From Siphonodentalium dalli (Eukaryota > Mollusca > Scaphopoda > Gadilida > Siphonodentaliidae), in the NCBI GenBank assembly GCA_032622095.1, contig CP136064.1:258519863-258583862 (forward strand): DNA of 64,000 nt. The letters run 5' to 3'. The position numbers and the translations under genes are program-made. The notes below the pieces were generated by a model that worked only from the letters and a program-made list of their open reading frames with translations, did not search any database and had not been told where the DNA came from. How positions within the stretch are numbered: the stretch's first letter is position 1; the number at the start of each line of letters is the position of its first letter. Positions 25,301 to 34,300 of this stretch are shown one piece after another.

Positions 25301-28300
25301 GACCCGACCCTGTGTAAATATGTCCATAGCGCACTCAGATTTAGATTATTGAACTAATTGTCCATTAAGTTTGAATCCACAGAAACGTGCCATCCCATTT
25401 CTTCCATATATATATATGGAACATACATGTACATGAATTAATTCCATCGAATGCGCAACAAATGTACCATGCACATGCAGAGTACGTGTACCATCATCGG
25501 TTAGTATTTATAATAATAGCTTATAACCAAGGTGCGTGACCACCGACCTGACAGCTGATTAGAGACAATCAAACTGGCACGCTGACCAATATATACACAG
25601 GTGAAAAGCGGGCTGGTCTATCAGCGATTGCACAATAATATTGTTCGAGTTAATTGTTGAAAGGAAATCACCCATGACGGCATGACCCCAGATAAACATC
25701 TAACTTAACCGCAGAGCAAATTAGAATCCATACGACAATCAGGTGCTTGTACTAAATCATTTTTATCCAAAAGTTGAAAACCGTATAGCTGAGTATCCGG
25801 ATAGCCGTAATTCTTATCCGGCGAAGTATAAACACTCTATTGTTATCGCTGCCGGCTACAGCGAATGCGATCTTCGCCGGGTAATGTATAAACACCCCCT
25901 GAATGTGAGAATCCATTTAGTATAGAAATGTTAATTAAGAATTGTATAAAAAATACTCAACTTCCAGTCAAGAGACGAGCAATATTCTGACATCCATTTT
26001 TAATGTTTTGTTATCTGGATGATAACTTGAACAACATTTTGCATAATTTTATGATATTTGGTACATTGTCTATACAGTTGAGAAAGTTTCAGTAAAATCT
26101 GGTTTGTTAATTAATTATTTCTGATCGAGTTATGCCCCTTTCTGACTGGTTGATTATTTTGATGTCAGGATGATAAACTTAGTTCGCCTAGTTGATCTAT
26201 TGCCATGCGTTGGTGTCTGTGTGTGTGTCTGTCAACCATTCCATTTGGCACACACTACAGGCCACATCCCTTAACCAAACATCACCAAACTTCATATGGA
26301 TCCTCAAAGTGACCTCTGGATGGGAGCTTTATACCATATTTTCCGAATTTTGTAAAAAAACATGTAAAACATCTTGTATTCCATAGTTAACCCTTTACCC
26401 AACAGAAGGGCCCTGTGCCAATGCATTCTCTTATATATGCGAGTCGACCATAGGTCGCCTCGCATATATAAGAGAATGCATTGGCCTAACACATTAAAAA
26501 TTATAAAATTGTTAAAGAATGTAAGAAAAAATGGTAAAAAGTGTTAAAAAATGTTTTTTTTTTAGGCCAATGCATTCTCTTATATATGCGAGGCGACCTA
26601 TGGTCGACTCGCATATATAAGAGAATGCATTGGCACAGGGCATAACTGTAACCATCACAATGTGGTCAATGAGCCGGTTCCAATGATATCCATATTTGTA
26701 TGGTTTTATTGAGACATACCCAAGATAATTTAGGCTGTTGCAGCTTTATTTGGCCAGTTTTGGCCGGTTTGTTGGGTAAAGGGTTAAATCCATTGGCACA
26801 CTCTGCAGCTCACATTTATTGGAGAAATGTTTTGAACATTTATAGGTATTAAATTTGAATGGCAGCTATTTTGTAGTTTGCTCGTTCCATGACTAAATCC
26901 TTGTCACACCCTATATAATCATTATTTCCCATCCGATTGGTCCCTAACTTCATGTGGCTCTCCGGGTTGACCTCCAGTCATTGACACTATCATTATACCC
27001 CCCGCAACGAAGTTAGGGGGGGGGGGGTATACTGGAGTCAGCTTGTCCGTCCGTCGTCCGTCCATGGACACAAATTTGTCCGGAGTTTTTCTCAGTCGTT
27101 TTTTGATCAATTTCCGTGAAACTTGGTACAGACATCAACCACCATGGGAACCTGTGCACCTGCGATTATGACGTCTGTCAGACTTTTTTTGGTGGAGTTA
27201 TCCCCCCTTTTTCAACTTAGAAAATATTCGCAACATGTAACTTTTGTCCGAGCTTTTATTAGCTCACCTGAGACGAAGTCTCCGGTGGAGCTATAGTCAT
27301 CACTCCTCGTCCGTCCGTCCGTCCGTCTGTCCGTCTGTCCGTCCGTCAACTTTTTTAAAAACATCTTCTCCTCTGAAACCATCATACCGAATTGGTTCAT
27401 ATTTGGTGTGGATGTTCCCTAGGTGACTCTCATTCAGATTTGTTCAAATGAGGTCACTGGGTCAAATAGTTGTGAAACCAGGGCCATAACTCTATTCCTC
27501 CACAGTAATTCTTACAACAACTTCTTGTCCATAACCATTGTGCCGATTTAGCTAATATTTGGTATGGAGGGTCCTTGGGTGACTGGTGTTCAGATTTGTT
27601 CAAATGAGGTCACCCGGTCAATTAGTTGAGAAACCAGGGCCATAACTCATAGTAATTCTTACAATGACTTCTTCTACAAAAATATTGGGCCGATTTAGCT
27701 TATATTTGGTACTGAGGGACCTTGGGTGACTGGGAATCAGATTTGTTCAAATTTGGTCACTGGGTCAATTAGGGGCAGAGCCAGGGACATAACTCTAAAA
27801 ACCAAAAAATTACATTTTTGCATTTTGATCATATTTGGTGTGGATGTTCCCTAGGTGATTGTCATTCAGATTTGTTCAAATGAGGTCACTGTGTCAAACA
27901 GTTGCGAAACCAGGGCCATAACTATATTCCTCCTTGGTAATTCTTATAACGAATTCTTGTCAAGAACCATTATGCCGATTTAGTTTATATTTGGTATGTG
28001 GGGTCATTGAATGACTGGGGTTCAGATTTGTTCAAATGGGGTCACTGGGTCAAATAGGGGTGGAGCCAGGGCCATAATTCCCCAAAAAATAATAAAAAAT
28101 TCAGAAACTCCTTGATCAATATAACATACAAACAAAATTATCACCCCCCTCCACATTACTCAGAACCCCACCCTGCCCCCAACCAACAGCATTCCACCCT
28201 ATCTCACCTCCTAACTCACAGGTAAATAAAGTATTTTTTATTTAAATAAATTAAAAAACATTTAATTAAAATTTTGAAGAACTTGTGACATTACATCTTC

Positions 28301-31300
28301 GGGGGGGGGGGGGGGGGTGGGGGTAGAGTAGGTACCTCTGAAATCAGGGGTTTGGGAGAAAAGATGAACAGACAGATGGACAGAATTGTTCAGTAAATTT
28401 CTTTTAATACTAGTATCTGTGCATTCCCATGACAAGGCAACTCTTCTGTAGCTATAGGCAGAGTCCCCAGGGAGTGTATTCATGTCATTCATAAATTAAA
28501 TGAGATTAAGGTAGCAGTACACGATTTCACGGGTTGTAGGGGGTCTGAAAAATAGAAATATAAGTATCTGGGGGGCATAACGGCCAGTGTAGCCTGTGTT
28601 AACTGTGTCATTACTGGTTTGAAGGTTTATTTATTTTACTAAACTGGGAAAGTTCTCAAAAAAGTGAAAAATTTGGATACGCAACAGGGTTTTCGTATTC
28701 AGTGAAGGCCAACTCTGTGTTATTGATTACAGGAAAATAGCCCGATTTCTCTCCCCTGAATTCTGTCATCTGGGCTCGCAAGACTTTTTTTTCAAATTGA
28801 TACGATAACTTTTTTTCTATTTCAAATATTTCTCAGCTCTAGCATAGCTCTATCAGGTGGAAGAATCTTATTTACTGACATTCGCTCTATCATGGTCTGT
28901 TTTTGGGTTGAAAATGGCCAATTTGAGTAAAAAAAATGGGTAAAATTGAGCGGTTCGTGTGTGCTAACCAAGGGGCATAACTCAATGACAAACTGTACGA
29001 AGAACCAAAAGTACATTTATATGATTACACCTAAAATTTCTGTCGAAATTAAAACATGCTCGATTGGATATATGCCAACGATAATGGCTTAGCATTGATT
29101 TGAAGTACAGTAACCCCTCCCAGGTTGGCAAAATTGCTGGAAATCGTGTATTGCTACCTAATGGTGTTATCAATGAAGCACCCTTGTTGTTTACATTTGC
29201 CGACACAATCATGTCAATCTTGATATGTTTATAAACATTCCTGCAGATCTGCTAGAAGTCATTAATTCCCAATCTCTCATGTATTCTTCATATCAGGACT
29301 AATGTCATTTGCAGAATGAGGTCCCCAGAGGGTGAATTTAGTGATGGTATCCCACACAGCGGCCTAGCATCACTAAATTCTCCCTCTGGAGACCTCATTC
29401 TGCTTAGGCCTCATCTTCTGGGAGGTATCTATAGTATCAAATTAACATTGTTAGTTACATTTCCCTTCTAGGAAGTTTCTATATCCCCTAATTTGCAGAA
29501 GATAAATTCATAATTGAGGTGCCCAATGGGTGAACATCACCAACTTCAACTGGGGAACTTAAATCTTATCCTAGGTCTGCCATAGCAGTTGGGGGCCCTA
29601 GCAGAATGAGGTCCCCAGATGGTGAATTTGGTGATGCTAGCCCGCTGTGCAGGATAGCATCACTAAATTCACCCTCTGGGGACCTCATTCTGCAAATGAC
29701 AGACACACTTTCACACTATTTCAAGGCTTGATTGTATAATACATTGTGTTGCTTGAGGCCAGGCATGCACAATGTAGGAACAGACAGTTTTTGTGATGCT
29801 ATCCCGCACATTGGGCTAGCATCACAAAATTCACCCTCTGGAGACCTCATTCTGCTTAGGCCTCATCTTCTGGGAAGTATCTATAGTATCAAATTTCCAT
29901 TGTTGTTAGTTAAATTTCCCTTCTAGGAAGTTTCTATATCCCCTAATTTGCAGAAGATAAAATTCATAAATGAGGTGCCCAATGGGTGAATATCACCAAC
30001 TTCAACTGGGGAACTTAAATCTTATCCTTATCAGATTTGTGAAAATGGGATCACAAAGTCAAATAAGGGCAGAGCCAGAGACTTAACTATTTCACTGCAT
30101 AGTAATTCTTAAAAACTGTTTGCAAGACCTATTTGGCTTATATAGTCTGGTGAGCGACCCCACAGTCATTGACTGTCTTGTTCCTACATTTTTCGGTCAA
30201 TTTTTTAAAAACGTGGCACAGATATTTAGTACCATGGGAACTTGTGCACCTGCGATTATGACGTCTGTCCGACATTTTTTGGTGGAGTGATCCCACCTTT
30301 TTCGACTTATAGAAACTTTTTTTACAACATGAATAATTTTATCGAGCTTTTTTTCCTACATTTTTCGGTCGATGTTTTTTAATCTTGGCACTGATATTTA
30401 GTACCATGGGAACCTGTGCACCTGCGATTATGACGTCTGTCCGACATTTTTTGTGTGGAGTAATTCCCCTTTTTTGACTTAGAATTTTTTTCGCAACATA
30501 CATAATTTTGTCCAAGCTTTTATTCCTACATTTTTCGGTCAATAGGTTTAAGATTAGGGTTATGGTTGTACACCTGGGAACTGTTATTTTATTATTTTAA
30601 CTAAATGTTTACTGACATGTGAAACATCTTAGTATTTTAAATACAGGGGGGTATCCGTAGTCCCATTGGGACAGTCACACCTCTAGTTTTATTTTGCTTT
30701 AACCCTTTCTATACTAAATACTCATTGCCGAGTAGTTCCCTTAAAGGGGTACTGTACACTAAATCTGGTCATTTCTGGGACCAACCTAAATATTTATAGT
30801 CAATAGAATATATGCAACAAATTAATGAATTTGAGCCATGGAATAGTGCAAAATACACTCATGTGATCTATGAACAATGCAAACAACATGGTAATTATAA
30901 TGAAAATGAATTTATGACTGGAATCTAAAATTAATTTTCATTATAATTACCATGTTGTTTGTATCGTTCATATGGTAAATGAGTGTATTGTGCACTAATC
31001 CTTGGATCAAATTCATTCATTTGTTGCATTATATTCTATTGACTATAAAAGGAGATAGTCCCAGAAATGACCAGATTTAGTGTACATTTAAGAAATGTTC
31101 TGATAATAAGCTCATCAAACATTGAACTTATAACAAGAAATATTGAACTTATTATCTGAACAATTCCATCCAATAAATAGGACTTCTTCTGTACTTGTAA
31201 TATCTATCATTTGCTAATTTTTCCTGAAAGCCCCTCCAGATGAATTCCAATGTATATTTTTTATAACTGAGTGGGTGAATCCAGAGTACAGAAAGTGTTA

Positions 31301-34300
31301 AAAATCTGGCATGTGCATCCAGGGAATGGAATATTCAAATTAATGTCTCTTTTGCAGAACGACCATGACCAGATATTAAAATTAATCTCTGTTTTGCAGG
31401 ACGACCATGGCCGGTTGCTTTCGGTGCAGGTATTGGCTTAGGAATGGGGTACTCAAACTGCCAACATGATTTCAAGAATCCGTATTTACTCCATGGATGC
31501 ATGAGAAAAGTATGCCTTCATCTTGTTAACCCTTTCATGCTGGGAGCTGCACTGGTGCAGCATTAAAGACCCTGTGACAGTGCATTCTCTTTTATATGCG
31601 AGTCTCCCATAGGGAGCCTCGCCTTTATAAGAGAATACACTGGCTTGCAAGGTCAATGTAAATATTGTTACAAATTTTATGATGATCAGACAAACAGTAC
31701 GGCCTGTAGCCCGCGCCAATGGATTCAAATTTGAAATCCAAGATGGCCACCAGCGGCCATGTTTTTTGGCCGAATGACCCCAAAATGACTCCAGTCATGA
31801 AAGGGTTAAACAAGCTTGTCTGAGAAACCAGAACACAGATTGGTGATAGAATTTCTTAACATTTACGAGATAGCAGATATGATTGTGACAAATCAATTTA
31901 AAGCACCTGGTTATTCGATAGATTAAAGGGAGACTAACTAAATCCAGCCATTATATAAGCCATCTCCTACTCTATTCAGCAACAAATATGTAACAAATAA
32001 ATGAATTAGAGTCAGGGATGAGTGCAAAATACACCAATGTACTTTATGAATGATGAAAAACAACATGGTAATTATAATGAAAATGAGTAAAGGCTTAAGC
32101 CTTTACTCAATTTCGTTATAATTATCAGGTTGTTATATGCGGTTCTTTGTGTATGAGAGTATATATAACACTCAATTCTTGACTCATATTAATTATTATT
32201 AGCTTTGTAAGTTTGAGCTATTGCCATGGGTTGGCGTCCGTCGTCAGTGTGTCTGTGTGTCCGTCAACAATTTCCTTTGACGTGGGCTGCAGGTCGTATC
32301 TTTGGTCTGATCTTTATGAAATTTGTCGTGAATGTTGACATTGACATCTAGATGGGAACGAGTCATTTTGGGGTCATTCGGCCAAAAAACATGACCGCTG
32401 GTGGCCATCTTGGATTTCAAAATTAAATCCATTGGCACAGGCTACAGGCCGTACTGTTTGTGTGATCATCATAAAATTTTGTCATGAAAAAAACATGGCC
32501 GCTGGTGGCCATCTTGGATTTTACTCTTTGCATCACTAAATCCTTTGACACATCCAGCAGACCACATCTCTGATCCGATCATCACCAAACTTCATATGGA
32601 TCATCGGGGCGACCTCTAGATAGGAACGAGTCATTTTGGGGTCATTTGGCCAAAAAACATGGCCACCGTCAGCCATCTTGGATTTTGCTCTTTGCATCAC
32701 TAAATACTTTCGCACGGGCTACAGGTCGTATGTTTGGTCGGATCTTTATGAAATTTGTCGTGAATGTTGACATTGACATGTAGATGGGAAACGAGTCATC
32801 TTGGGGTCATTCGGCCAAAAAACATGGCCACTGGTGGCCATCTTGGATTTCAAAATTAAATCCATTGGCGCGGGCTACAGGCCGTACTGTTTGTCTGATC
32901 ATCATAAAATTTTTAATGAAAGTTGACATTTACATGTAGATGGGAACGAGTCATTTTAGGATCATTCGGCCAAAAAACATGGCCGCTGGTGGCCATCTTG
33001 GATTTTACTCTTTGCATCACTAAATCCTTTGACACATCCTACAGACCACATCTCTGATCCGATCATCACCAAACTTCATATGGATCATCGGGGTGACCAC
33101 TAGATGGGAACGAGTCATTTTGGGTTCATTTGGCCAAAAAACATGGCCGCCATCAGCCATCTTGGATTTTACTCTTTGCATCACTAAATACTTTCACACA
33201 CCCTACAGACCACAACCCTGATCCGATCATCACCAAACTTCATATTCATCATTGGGCACGAATCATTTTGGGGTAATTCGGCCAAAAAACATGGCCGCTG
33301 GTGGTCATCTTGGATTTCAAAATTGAATCCATTGGCGTGGGCTACAGGCCGCACTGTTTGTCTGATCATCATAAAATTTCTCATGAATGTTGACATTTAC
33401 ATGTAGATGGGAACGAGTCATTTTAGGATCAATCGGCCAAAAAACATGGTCGTTGGCGGCCATCTTGGATTTACTCTTTGCATCAGTAAATCCTTGGACA
33501 CATCCTACAGACCACATCCCTGATCCGATCATCACTAAACTTCATATGGATCATCGTGGTGACCTCTAGATGGGAACGAGTCATTTGGCCAAAAATCATG
33601 GCCGCCGGCAGCCATATTGGATTTTACTCTTTGCATCACTAAATACTTTGACACAACCTACATACCACATCCCTGATCTGATCATCACCAAACTTCATGT
33701 GGATCATCTGGGTGACCTCTTGATGGGAACGAGTCATTTTGGGGTCATTTTTCGGCAAAAAAATATGGCCACTATAAATGGCCATTTTGGATTTTACTCT
33801 TTGTGTGACTAAATATTTCTAAAAAATCCATTAGCATGGGTTATAGACCGATCTGTTTGTTTGATCTTCATGAAATTTGTCATAGATGTTGACATTGACA
33901 TGTAGATGGGAACGAGTCATTTTGGGGTCATTCGGCAAGAAAACATGGCCGCCGGTGGCCATTTTAGAATTTACTCTTTGCATCACTAAATCCTTTGGCA
34001 CACCCTACAGACCACATCCCTGATCCAATCATTATGAAACTTGTCATGAATGTTGATATTGACATGTACATCTTGTCTTACTTAGACATTTCAATTAGCA
34101 CCTTTCCTAATTCCTCCATTTACTGTCAACCTTTAAATTATTCCCCTACCTAAGTTGAGCTACAGTGTCATTGACACTTTCATTATTAGATATTTTCTAT
34201 TGTCTATAGTAGGAGATGGCACCATAAATGGCTGGAGTTAGGTACAGTCTCTAAAAGTTGCTAAGAGCCTAATAGTAGTGTCAGCACGATTATTAATTTT

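Larger units (their letters stand above)
23843..25930. mobile_element. piggyBac-like element (CCCTTTCTATGCTAAATACTC ends) holding two nested insertions
   Basis: Flanked by TTAA (23839-23842 and 25931-25934). Left end CCCTTTCTATGCTAAATACT; right end ATTTAGTATAGAAATG. Comparison with uninterrupted relatives at 30713-31297 and around 60500-60617 shows two foreign pieces: a GAATGAGG-type MITE (about 23935-24175) and a 1.6-kb element (24301-25899). Confidence 0.7.

Noticed and set aside
26304-26492. Open frames reading like [20 protein letters not shown], seen at about ten places
   Set aside because: They are translations of the hairpin core of the TTAA MITEs, on either strand, and recur only where the core occurs. 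Not proteins.
33184-33535. Overlapping frames on both strands at 33184-33812
   Set aside because: All are translations of the 160-bp tandem units.
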